Below the pieces are notes generated by a model that saw only the letters and a program-made list of their open reading frames with translations, did not search any database and was not told the DNA's origin. A program made the translations under genes and the position numbers. From contig NZ_JARXVH010000008.1 in NCBI RefSeq assembly GCF_029892565.1, positions 62,001 through 126,000 of the forward strand: a DNA stretch of 64,000 bases. The letters run 5' to 3'. Positions 54,551 through 62,326 of the stretch are shown piece after piece. Position 1 is the first letter of the stretch. The number at the start of each line of letters is the position of its first letter. The stretch is from Streptomyces pseudovenezuelae. GTDB lineage: Bacteria > Actinomycetota > Actinomycetes > Streptomycetales > Streptomycetaceae.

Positions 54551-55705
54551 TCACCCCTGCCTCAGCAGGGCTCGCGCGATGACGTTGCGCTGGATCTCGT
54601 TGGTGCCCTCGCCGATCTCCAGGATCTTCGCGTCGGCGTAGAAGCGGGAGATCTCCGACTCCCGCATGTAGCCGTAGCCGCCGTGGATCTGGACCGCCTG
54701 GGAGGCGGCGCGGTTGGCGACCTCGGAGGTGTACACCTTTGCCATGGCGGCCTCGGTGCTGTACGGGCGGCCCTGGTCGGCGAGCCAGGCGGCACGGTAG
54801 ACCATCCAGCGGGCGGCCTCGACCTCGGTGCCGATGTCGGCGATCTTGTGGGCGACCGCCTGGAAGTCCGCGAGCGGGCGGCCGAACTGGTGGCGCTCCG
54901 CGGCGTGTTTGACCGCGAGGGCCAGCGCGGCCCTGGCCAGGGAGAGGCCCAGGGCGGCCACGCTGATCCGGCCCTTGTCCAGCACCGACAGGAACTGACG
55001 CAGTCCGTTGCCCTCCTCGCCGATCAGATGGTCGTCGGGGATCCAGCAGTCGTCGAAGACCAGCTCCCGGGTGTCCATGGCGTGCCAGCCGAGCTTCTTC
55101 AGCTTGGGGCCGCAGCTGTAGCCGGGGGCGCCGGTCTCGACGTAGAAGGTCGCGTACCGCTTGCGTCCGTCGGCGTCCCGGCCGGTCACGGCGAGCAGGG
55201 TGACGCCCTGGCTGATGTCGGTACCGGCGTTGGTGATGAACATCTTCGTGCCGTTGAGCACCCAACCGCCGTCCGCCCGACGGGCGGTGGTGGCGATGCC
55301 GGCCGCGTCGGAGCCGGCGTCCGGCTCGGTCAGGCCGAAGGCGCCGATCGCCTCGCCGCGGGCAAGCGGGGCCAGCCAGCGCCGCTTCTGCGCGTCGTTG
55401 CCGTAGGTGAGCAGCGGCAGGGTGGCGATGGTCGAGTGGGCGTTCCAGGAGGAGGCCACCGACTGGTCGGCCGCGCCGAGTTCCTCCATCACCGCGACGT
55501 AGGACACCATGTCGGAGCCCGCGCCGTCGTACTCCTCGGGCACCAGCATGCCCATCAGGCCGAGTTCGCCGAGCTTGGTGAAGACCTGCGTCGGGAAGTG
55601 CTCGTTCTCGGACCACTCGGCGGCGTGCGGGGCGATCTCCTTGGCCGCGAACTCACGCACCATCTCCTGCAGGTCCCGGGTCTCCTCCGGCAGGTCGAAA
55701 TCCAT
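54551..55705 (-). CDS. Acyl-CoA dehydrogenase
   Basis: 384 residues. FAD/substrate region AFGLTEPDAGSDAAGI, NGTKMFITNAG, YSCGPKLKKLGWHAMDTRELVFDDCWIP, QFGRPLADFQAVAHKIADI, and the end QIHGGYGYMRESEISRFYADAKILEIGEGTNEIQRNVIAR, where the Glu in GEGT is the catalytic base. It makes the first oxidation of a beta-oxidation cycle and needs electron transfer flavoprotein. Its start lies 1 bp after the stop of the alcohol dehydrogenase gene, so the two are translationally linked. Confidence 0.95.
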   Translation of the reverse strand: MDFDLPEETRDLQEMVREFAAKEIAPHAAEWSENEHFPTQVFTKLGELGLMGMLVPEEYDGAGSDMVSYVAVMEELGAADQSVASSWNAHSTIATLPLLTYGNDAQKRRWLAPLARGEAIGAFGLTEPDAGSDAAGIATTARRADGGWVLNGTKMFITNAGTDISQGVTLLAVTGRDADGRKRYATFYVETGAPGYSCGPKLKKLGWHAMDTRELVFDDCWIPDDHLIGEEGNGLRQFLSVLDKGRISVAALGLSLARAALALAVKHAAERHQFGRPLADFQAVAHKIADIGTEVEAARWMVYRAAWLADQGRPYSTEAAMAKVYTSEVANRAASQAVQIHGGYGYMRESEISRFYADAKILEIGEGTNEIQRNVIARALLRQG

Positions 55706-55706
55706 G

Positions 55707-56765
55707 TCACAGTCCCTTCGGGGTCAGCAGAACCTTGAGATGGCGGGCCCGGTCGGCGGCCAGGTCCGCGAGGACCCCGGCTCCTTCCGAGAGCGGGAAA
55801 CGGCCGGTGACCAGGGGCGCGGCATCCAGACGCCCGGTGCTCATGAGGTCGATCACGCGGGCGATGTCGTGCTGGTAGCCGAGCGTGCCGAGCACGGCAC
55901 GCTCGTAGAAGACGAGCTGCCCCATGTCGAACTCGACCTTCCCGTGGCCGACTCCCGCCAGGACGACCCGTCCGCCACGGCGCACGGTGGCGACGGCCTG
56001 CGCGGCGAGGGCGGGCACACCGGTCGCGTCGATCACGACGTCCGGTCCGATCCGGCCGGTGCGCACGAAGACCTCGCGGCGTACGTCGGTCTCGCGCGGG
56101 TCGAACGCCTCGGTGACGCCCAGGTCCAGGAGCCGTTCCCGGCGTTCCTTGAGCGGTTCGCTGACGTAGAGCCCGGCGGCGCCGGCCAGTCGTGCCGCGA
56201 GGATCACGGCGAAGCCGATGGGGCCGCCGCCGACGACCAGGACGTTGTCACCCGGGCGCACTCCGCCGCGGGTGACGGCGTGCAGGCCCACGGCGAGGGG
56301 TTCGGCGACGGCCGCCATCTCGTCGCTGACGTTGTCGGGCAGGCGGGTCAGTCCCGCGAGGGGGACGGTGACGCGCTCGGCGAAGGCACCGGGCGAGGCG
56401 AGGCCGACGGAACCGCTCTTCGGGCAGATGTGGTACTCGCCGCGCGCGCACCAGTAGCAGGCCCCGCAGCGCCACACGGGGTCCGCGGTCACCCGGTCGC
56501 CGACCGCGATGCCCGGCACCTCCGCGCCCAACGCGAGGACGGTGCCGCTGAGTTCATGGCCCAGGGCGAGCGGCGGAACGGCTCCGGTGAGGGGGTGCGG
56601 CTCGGTGCGGATCATGTGCGGGCCTTCGAGGTACTCGTGCAGGTCGGTGCCGCACACTCCGCACCAGGCCACCTCCACGACCGCCTCGTGCGGCCTCGGG
56701 TCGGGCGGGTCGGGCAGTTCCTCCAACCGCAGATCACGCGCACCGTGCCAGCGCAACGCCTTCAT
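55707..56765 (-). CDS. Zinc-dependent alcohol dehydrogenase (butanediol dehydrogenase-like)
   Basis: 352 residues. Catalytic zinc ligands in WCGVCGTDLHEY and LGHELSGTV, structural zinc cysteines in CGACYWCARGEYHIC, cofactor fold NVLVVGGGPIGFAVILAARLAG. The closest recognisable group is (R,R)-butanediol/polyol dehydrogenase. ATG 56765 follows GGTGGAG. It is the middle gene of the leftward enoyl-CoA hydratase, alcohol dehydrogenase, acyl-CoA dehydrogenase operon. Confidence 0.92.
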   Translation of the reverse strand: MKALRWHGARDLRLEELPDPPDPRPHEAVVEVAWCGVCGTDLHEYLEGPHMIRTEPHPLTGAVPPLALGHELSGTVLALGAEVPGIAVGDRVTADPVWRCGACYWCARGEYHICPKSGSVGLASPGAFAERVTVPLAGLTRLPDNVSDEMAAVAEPLAVGLHAVTRGGVRPGDNVLVVGGGPIGFAVILAARLAGAAGLYVSEPLKERRERLLDLGVTEAFDPRETDVRREVFVRTGRIGPDVVIDATGVPALAAQAVATVRRGGRVVLAGVGHGKVEFDMGQLVFYERAVLGTLGYQHDIARVIDLMSTGRLDAAPLVTGRFPLSEGAGVLADLAADRARHLKVLLTPKGL

Positions 56766-56843
56766 CGTCTCCACCCCTCTCCTGTCGTACGGCTCCCGTG
56801 CCGTACGGCTTCTGCGCAACCGGGCCGAGCTGGAAGCCCGGCC

Positions 56844-57632
56844 CTAGCCGTCCCGGTCCTCGCCGGTGAACCGCGCCTTTCCCGGGCCGTGTTCGAGGAA
56901 GGAGCGAATGCCGTGAGCGGCGTCCGCGGTGCCGAAAACCCCGGTGAACAGGGACCGTTCGAGCGCAAGACCGGCGGACAGGCCCCCGTCCGCTCCGTGG
57001 TCGACCGCATCCTTGATCGCCTCCAGTGCGGCCGGCGGCCCCGCGGCGAGCCGGCGGGCATAGCCGAGCGCGGTGTCGAGGACCGCGCCCGGTGGGACCA
57101 CCTCGTCGACGAGCCCGAGGCGCAACGCCTCCTCGGCGCCGACCCGTCGGCCGGTCATCAGCAGGTTCTTCGCGCGCGCCGGGCCGATCAGCCGGACCAG
57201 GCGCTGGGTGCCGCCCGAGCCGGGCATGATGCCCAGCTGCACCTCGGGCTGACCGAGGACCGCGTCCTCGGCCGCCACCCGGTAGTCGGCGGCGAGCGCC
57301 AGCTCCAGGCCGCCGCCGAGCGCGTACCCGGTGATCGCCGCGACGACCGGCATGGGGAGCCGGGCGATCTCGTCGAAGGTCCGCTGCAACGCCCGGTTCC
57401 AGCCCCGCACTTCCTCGGAGCCCATCGCGGCCAGCGCCTTGATGTCCGCGCCGGCCGCGAAGAGCCGCTCCCCGCCGTGGAGCACCACGGCACGTACGCC
57501 GCGGGCGTCCGCCAGGTCCCGCGCGCACGCGGCGAGTTCGACGCGCTGCCGGTCGTCGAACGCGTTCATGGGCGGATGGTCGAGCCGGACCGTGGTGACG
57601 GGTCCGTCGGGGTCGAGGCGGATACGTGGCAC
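56844..57632 (-). CDS. Enoyl-CoA hydratase/isomerase (crotonase family)
   Basis: 262 residues from GTG 57632, five bases after GAGGAGGG. HPPMNAFDDRQRVEL, AAGADIKAL (oxyanion hole), ITGYALGGGLELALAADYRV, and LGQPEVQLGIMPGSGGTQRLVRLIG with the catalytic Glu. It adds water to enoyl-CoA esters. Divergent from the acyl-CoA ligase gene; the 186-bp gap holds two shared operator elements, so both directions are probably co-controlled. Confidence 0.94.
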   Translation of the reverse strand: MPRIRLDPDGPVTTVRLDHPPMNAFDDRQRVELAACARDLADARGVRAVVLHGGERLFAAGADIKALAAMGSEEVRGWNRALQRTFDEIARLPMPVVAAITGYALGGGLELALAADYRVAAEDAVLGQPEVQLGIMPGSGGTQRLVRLIGPARAKNLLMTGRRVGAEEALRLGLVDEVVPPGAVLDTALGYARRLAAGPPAALEAIKDAVDHGADGGLSAGLALERSLFTGVFGTADAAHGIRSFLEHGPGKARFTGEDRDG

Positions 57633-57736
57633 GAGGGCCCTCCTCGTCTTGGGCCGGTCCGCTGAAGAGCGGCATCGCCGGTGGTCGGACGGCTTGTCGC
57701 TCGGCACGGGTCGTCGTAGAGTGCTGAAAAGTTTTA

Positions 57737-57757
57737 TAGACCAAGAGGTACACTAAA
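57737..57757 (+). promoter_or_regulatory. Operator/promoter element of the ligase gene, shared with 53647-53667
   Basis: TAGACCA-AGA-GGTACACTAAA, 62 bp before the ligase start. It is the partner of the element before the E1 gene. TACACT may be a -10 box; no clear -35. Confidence 0.6.
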
Positions 57758-57772
57758 TCTTGGGAGCGAGCA

Positions 57773-57784
57773 ACCGACCGGTCG
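57773..57784. promoter_or_regulatory. Second copy of the 12-mer ACCGACCGGTCG
   Basis: Identical to 47737-47748 and 62120-62131. It lies 35 bp before the ligase start, downstream of the 57737 element, where a bound repressor would block transcription. Confidence 0.6.
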
Positions 57785-57818
57785 GGACATTCCCGGCCAC
57801 CGAGCCGAGAGAGTTGCC

Positions 57819-59357
57819 GTGCACAATTTCGCGAGCATCCTCGATTACCACCTGTCCCAGCGACCGGACGCCGTGGTGATCACCCAGGCAAAGCAGCGCC
57901 TGACCGTGCGGGAGCTGCACGAGCGGGTGAACCGACTGGCCGCCGGGTTGGCCGAGTTGGGGGTAGGGCGCGGTGACGTGGTGGGGCTGCTGCTCTACAA
58001 CCGACCCGAATTCCTGGAACTGCTGTACGCGGCGGGCCGTCTCGGCGCGGTATTCCTGCCGCTGAACTACCGGCTGTCCGAAGAGGAATGGCAGTACATC
58101 CTGGGTCACGCCGAGGCCAGGGTCCTGGTGACCGAGCCGGAGTTCACGCGCGCGGCGGACCGGATCGCGGCGAACGTGCCCGGTCTGGAGCACCGGATCC
58201 AGGTCGGCGGGGCGGCGACCGCCCGGCCGTGGACCGGCTACGAGGAGTTGCTCGCCCGGCACCCCGGCGCCCGCGTCGAGCCCGTCGAGGCCGGGCCGGA
58301 CGACCTCCAGCGCCTGATGTACACCTCCGGCACCACGGCCCGCCCCAAGGGCGTGTGCATCACCCATGGGAACGTGCAGGCCAAGAACCTCGCCCACATC
58401 GTCCACTTCGGCCTGACCTCGGCGGACACCACGCTGGTGTGCGGCCCGCTCTACCACGTGGGCGGGCTCGACATGCCCGCCCTCGGGGTCCTGTACGCGG
58501 GCGGAAGCGTGGTCCTGCAAAGGAAGTTCGACCCCGAGGGCGTCCTGCACGCGATCGAGGAGCACGGCGTCACCAACGTGTGGCTGGCGCCCGCGATGGT
58601 CAACGCGGTCCTCCAGGTCCCGGACCGCGACAGCTACGACACCGCCTCCGTGCGTTTCGTGCTGGGGGGCGGCGAGAAGACGCCCGAGCCGGTGCTGCGG
58701 CGGATCATGAACGCGTTCCCCAACGCCTGGTTCGCCGACGCCTACGGGCTGACCGAGACCGTGTCGGGCGACACCTTCCTCGACCGCGCGCATGCGCTGA
58801 CCAAGCTGGGGTCGGTGGGCCGCCCGGTGCCGCACACACGCGTGCGGATCGTCGACGACACCGGCAAGGAGGTGCCGGCGGGCGAGTTGGGCGAGATCAC
58901 CCTGCGCGGCCCCAAGGTCTTCGCCGGGTACTGGCGCGACGAGAAGGCCACCGCGGCGGCCCTCAAGGACGGTTGGTTCCACACCGGGGACATCGGACAC
59001 GTCGACGAGGACGGCTTCCTGCACGTCGACGACCGCAAGAAGGACATGATCGTCTCGGGCGGCGAGAACATCGCGACCCCGGAGGTCGAACGGGTTCTGT
59101 ACGAGCACCCCGCCGTGCTGGAGGCGGCGGTGGTCGGCCTGACGCATCCCCGGTGGGGCGAAGTGCCGCGCGCCTTCGTGGTGTTGCGACCGGAGACGGA
59201 CGCTGGAGCGGCGGAGCTGCGGGAGTTCTGCCGGGCCCGCCTCGCGAAGTTCAAGGTGCCCGCCCGGATCGACTTCGTCGCCGAACTGCCCCGTACACCC
59301 TCGGGCAAGGTCCTCAAGCGGACCCTGCGCGACCTGCCCGCGGAGGACCGGTCTTGA
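57819..59357 (+). CDS. AMP-dependent acyl-CoA synthetase/ligase
   Basis: 512 residues from GTG 57819. P-loop YTSGTTARPKGV, ADAYGLTET (A5), FHTGDIGHVDEDGFLHVDDRKKDMIVSGGENIATPEVE (A7-A8), and the catalytic lysine in PRTPSGKVLKR. It activates a free carboxylic acid to its CoA ester, probably the ring-opened acid. The last four bases overlap a TTG start of the next SDR gene. Two operator-like elements lie upstream. Confidence 0.94.
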   Translation: MHNFASILDYHLSQRPDAVVITQAKQRLTVRELHERVNRLAAGLAELGVGRGDVVGLLLYNRPEFLELLYAAGRLGAVFLPLNYRLSEEEWQYILGHAEARVLVTEPEFTRAADRIAANVPGLEHRIQVGGAATARPWTGYEELLARHPGARVEPVEAGPDDLQRLMYTSGTTARPKGVCITHGNVQAKNLAHIVHFGLTSADTTLVCGPLYHVGGLDMPALGVLYAGGSVVLQRKFDPEGVLHAIEEHGVTNVWLAPAMVNAVLQVPDRDSYDTASVRFVLGGGEKTPEPVLRRIMNAFPNAWFADAYGLTETVSGDTFLDRAHALTKLGSVGRPVPHTRVRIVDDTGKEVPAGELGEITLRGPKVFAGYWRDEKATAAALKDGWFHTGDIGHVDEDGFLHVDDRKKDMIVSGGENIATPEVERVLYEHPAVLEAAVVGLTHPRWGEVPRAFVVLRPETDAGAAELREFCRARLAKFKVPARIDFVAELPRTPSGKVLKRTLRDLPAEDRS

Positions 59358-60124
59358 GCAGTGTGAACAGCGAACTGCGCCTGGACCGCAGGACGGTGTG
59401 GGTGACCGGGGCCGGAAAGGGACTCGGGCGGGCGATCGCCGTCGCTCTCTCGCAGGCCGGGGCGACCGTGGCGGTGACCGCCCGTACCGCCACGGACCTG
59501 GAGCGGCTGGAGTCCGAACTCGCCGCGCACGGCGGCAAGGTGCTCGTCGTCCCCGGGTCGGTGGCGGACTCCGCCGCCGTGCGGGACATGGTCGAGCGGA
59601 TCACGGGGTGGGCGGGCCGTCTGGACGCGGTCGTCAACTGCGCCGGGATCAGCCCGCACTTCACCCGCAGCGAGAAGGTCACCGACCAGGACTGGCAGCA
59701 GGTGATCGACGTCAACCTGCAAGGCACCTTCTACTGTTGCCGCGAGGCCGGCAAGGTGATGCTGGAACAGCGCTCGGGTTCGATCGTCAACGTCTCGTCC
59801 GTGCACGCCCGTACCGGCTTCGAGCGGATCGCCGCCTACGCCGCCAGCAAGGGCGGGGTCGAGGCCCTCACCCGGGCGCTGGCCGTGGAGTGGGCGGATC
59901 GCGGTGTGCGGGTCAACTCCCTTGCTCCCGGCTACTTCCAGACCGACCTCAGCTCCGGGCTGCTGGACAGCCGCTGGGGCGAGCGGATCGTGCGCGGCAC
60001 TCCCCTGGGCCGGGTGGGCGACGCCGACGAGCTGGGCGGGGCCGCGGTGTTCCTCGCCTCGGACGCGTCCCGGTTCGTCACGGGCACGACCCTCACGGTG
60101 GACGGCGGCTGGACGGCCCACTGA
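59354..60124 (+). CDS. SDR-family oxidoreductase, TTG start overlapping the ligase
   Basis: 256 residues from TTG 59354, seven bases behind GGAGG; its TTGA overlaps the ligase stop (translational coupling). A GTG at 59363 is less well placed. Rossmann VWVTGAGKGLGRAIAVALSQAG, NCAGISPHF, NVSSVHARTGFERIAAYAASKGG with the Ser-Tyr-Lys triad, RFVTGTTLTVDGGW. Likely a 3-hydroxyacyl-CoA dehydrogenase in the same pathway. Convergent with the DoxX gene. Confidence 0.9.
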   Translation: MSSVNSELRLDRRTVWVTGAGKGLGRAIAVALSQAGATVAVTARTATDLERLESELAAHGGKVLVVPGSVADSAAVRDMVERITGWAGRLDAVVNCAGISPHFTRSEKVTDQDWQQVIDVNLQGTFYCCREAGKVMLEQRSGSIVNVSSVHARTGFERIAAYAASKGGVEALTRALAVEWADRGVRVNSLAPGYFQTDLSSGLLDSRWGERIVRGTPLGRVGDADELGGAAVFLASDASRFVTGTTLTVDGGWTAH

Positions 60125-60151
60125 GGGGACGGTCGGGGCGAGTTGAGGAGG

Positions 60152-60661
60152 TCAGCCGGCGTCCCCTTCGGTGGCCGCCGGCGGCCGGTAGGACGTGCCG
60201 AGGAGGCCCAGCGCGGCGCCCACGCCCGCCACCACCGCGGCCACGGGCCACCAGGAGCCGGTGGTCTCGAATCCGAGCGCGTTGTCCAACGACCAGGCGC
60301 CGGGACCGACGCAGGCGATGCCGACCGCCACCAGGCCGACGAGCAGCACGTACTCGCAACCGCCCTTGAAGACGAAGTAGCCCTTGCCCCGGTGGTCGGT
60401 GAGGGCGGCCACCAGCATCAGGCCCACGTACGCGGCACAGGCCGGGCCCGTCAGGAGGCCGAGGCAGAGGAAGGCTCCCGCGGCGATCTCCAGACCCGTG
60501 GCGAGCCGTGCGTGCACCCAGGCCGGGCGCAGCCCGAGCGAGGCGAACCAGGCGGTCGTACCGCCGAGTCCACCGGGCCCGAATGCCTTGTTCCCGCCGT
60601 GGACGAACAGCATCAGCCCGAGGGCCGAGCGGATCACCAGCATGCCTGCGTCATGACCCAT
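60152..60661 (-). CDS. DoxX-family membrane protein
   Basis: 169 residues with four membrane segments: AGMLVIRSALGLMLFVHGGNKAF, ATGLEIAAGAFLCLGLLTG, CAAYVGLMLVAALTDHR and YVLLVGLVAVGIACVG. HGGNKAFGPGGLGGTTAWFASLG is the DoxX signature. DoxX proteins work with quinone-linked oxidations or thiol redox. ATG 60661 follows GGAGAA. Downstream of the amidohydrolase by 97 bp and probably in its operon. Confidence 0.88.
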   Translation of the reverse strand: MGHDAGMLVIRSALGLMLFVHGGNKAFGPGGLGGTTAWFASLGLRPAWVHARLATGLEIAAGAFLCLGLLTGPACAAYVGLMLVAALTDHRGKGYFVFKGGCEYVLLVGLVAVGIACVGPGAWSLDNALGFETTGSWWPVAAVVAGVGAALGLLGTSYRPPAATEGDAG

Positions 60662-60758
60662 GGCCGTTCTCCGACTCCTCGTCGCGTCCGGGAACACCGC
60701 TCGGTCCCGGCCCTCGCAAGGCTCGGGACCGCAGAACCTCCGTCGGCTCGACCGCGGT

Positions 60759-62042
60759 TCAGGCGTCCTCGGCGACCTTCACCGGGGCCAGCTTCCGGGA
60801 CCTGTCGAAATGGACGACGTCGGCCAGGGTGCCGCCGAGGATGGCGGCGCGGTCCTCGTCGTTCACGCCCTCGAAGTTCTCGGCGATGCAGTCGGCGCTG
60901 CTGCGGAAGGTGCCCTCCGCGTGCGGGTAGTCGTTGCCCCACATGACGGTCGACAGGCCGGTGATGTGGCGGGCCTTGACGGCGGTCGGGTCGTCCGCGA
61001 ACTGCACGTGGATCTGACGGCGGACGTAGTCGGTGGGCTTGAGCGGGTAGGGCCACTTGTCGTTGATCGCGAACAGCCGTCCCATGGCGGGCTGTTCCTT
61101 CGGCGAACGGTTGTCGTCCCAGAAGCCGAGCCACCAGTCGGGGTCCTGCCCGGTGCCGGTCTTCCATGCCTTGTCCATGTAGCCCATGAAGGAGACCAGC
61201 CAGCCGGCGGTGTACTCGATCAGATTGAAGTGCAGGTCGGGGAAGCGCTCGCACACGCCGCCGCCGACCAGGCTCGCGATGATGCCCTGCGGACCGGCCA
61301 CGGCCGACCCGACCGAGCTGCCCATGGTGCGGCCCGCCACCATGTCGTCGGTCAGGTTGCCCTTGCCCATGTTCATGGCCGTCATCAGGCCCCGCACGGT
61401 CACCGCCGTCTCGGACACGTCCTCCCTGACCCGTACCCCGCCGGTGGCCACGTGGATGAACACGGGCATCCCGTGCGCCTGCGCCGCCGCCCACACCGGG
61501 TCGTACTCCCGGGCGTAGTACGGCAGGGGCGGGATCTCCGGGAGGAGGATCGCGCCGAGCCCCAGACGCGCGCACCGCTCGATCTCCGCGACGGCCTCGG
61601 GCACGTCGGTGAGCGGGATCGCGGCCGTCGGACGCAGCCGGTCCTTGTAGGGGAGGTAACGCTCGACGAGGTAGTCGTTCCACACCCTGGCATGCGCCAT
61701 GGAGAGTTCGTGGTCGTCCGTGAACAGGACGAACAGCGAGAGGTTCGGGAACATCACCGAGGCGTCGACGCCGTCGAAGTTCATGTCCCGGACGATGTGT
61801 TCCGGATCGCCGTCCGGGGTCTCCCCGCCGGTCTGCCGGTACTTGGAGATGGTCCAGCCGTCGAAGCCGATCGTGTGCAGTTTCTTGAACTCCGTGTGCC
61901 CGCCCGGAACGATCGGCTCGTCGAGCGTGAACTCCTCTTCCCACAGGGCCCGTTCCCTGAGGCTCTTGGGAAGCCGGGTCTTGAACAGGTCGACGGGCTC
62001 GATGATGTGCGAGTCGCCCGACACGACAAATTCCTTGAACAC
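60759..62042 (-). CDS. Amidohydrolase 2-family protein
   Basis: 427 residues from GTG 62042, about eight bases behind GGAGAGAGG (an ATG 19 codons upstream has no site). SGDSHIIEPVDLFKTRLP carries the N-terminal metal motif in the form DxHxxEP, FIHVATGG a later histidine, and MWGNDYPHAEGTF the metal aspartate. The family contains decarboxylases and hydrolases of aromatic or beta-keto acids (for example gamma-resorcylate decarboxylase and ACMS decarboxylase). The promoter shares two elements with the monooxygenase promoter at the same 110-bp spacing. Confidence 0.9.
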   Translation of the reverse strand: MFKEFVVSGDSHIIEPVDLFKTRLPKSLRERALWEEEFTLDEPIVPGGHTEFKKLHTIGFDGWTISKYRQTGGETPDGDPEHIVRDMNFDGVDASVMFPNLSLFVLFTDDHELSMAHARVWNDYLVERYLPYKDRLRPTAAIPLTDVPEAVAEIERCARLGLGAILLPEIPPLPYYAREYDPVWAAAQAHGMPVFIHVATGGVRVREDVSETAVTVRGLMTAMNMGKGNLTDDMVAGRTMGSSVGSAVAGPQGIIASLVGGGVCERFPDLHFNLIEYTAGWLVSFMGYMDKAWKTGTGQDPDWWLGFWDDNRSPKEQPAMGRLFAINDKWPYPLKPTDYVRRQIHVQFADDPTAVKARHITGLSTVMWGNDYPHAEGTFRSSADCIAENFEGVNDEDRAAILGGTLADVVHFDRSRKLAPVKVAEDA

Positions 62043-62119
62043 AGGGCCTGCCTCTCTCCGAACCTCGTCGTTCGCTCCGCCACCGATCGGTTCGGGCACC
62101 GCGCTTCGGCGTTACGTAT

Positions 62120-62131
62120 ACCGACCGGTCG
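62120..62131. promoter_or_regulatory. Third copy of the 12-mer ACCGACCGGTCG
   Basis: Identical to 47737-47748 and 57773-57784. It lies 78 bp before the amidohydrolase start. TTAGGTCTAC follows at 62140-62149 and recurs at 62246-62254 as TTAGGTCTA. Confidence 0.6.
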
Positions 62132-62226
62132 TTCTACGATTAGGTCTACTCCCGCCCGCTCTTCCTCGTCAAGGGGAACGGCGACCGCGGTGCGCGGCGA
62201 GTCGGAGCGATTCCCTCTGCGCGACT

Positions 62227-62246
62227 CATTGATTGTACCGACCGTT
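62227..62246 (-). promoter_or_regulatory. 20-bp promoter/operator element shared with 47622-47641
   Basis: On the minus strand it reads AACGGTCGGTACAATCAATG, preceded by TAGACCT. It points toward the amidohydrolase, 185-205 bp from its start, and lies 80 bp before the MFS gene on the other side. Confidence 0.65.
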
Positions 62247-62326
62247 AGGTCTACGTTACGGCGCACTCCCCCACGCCGCCCTCACGCTCTCCCCACACCC
62301 TCCGACGCACCACGGAAGGCCCCCGT

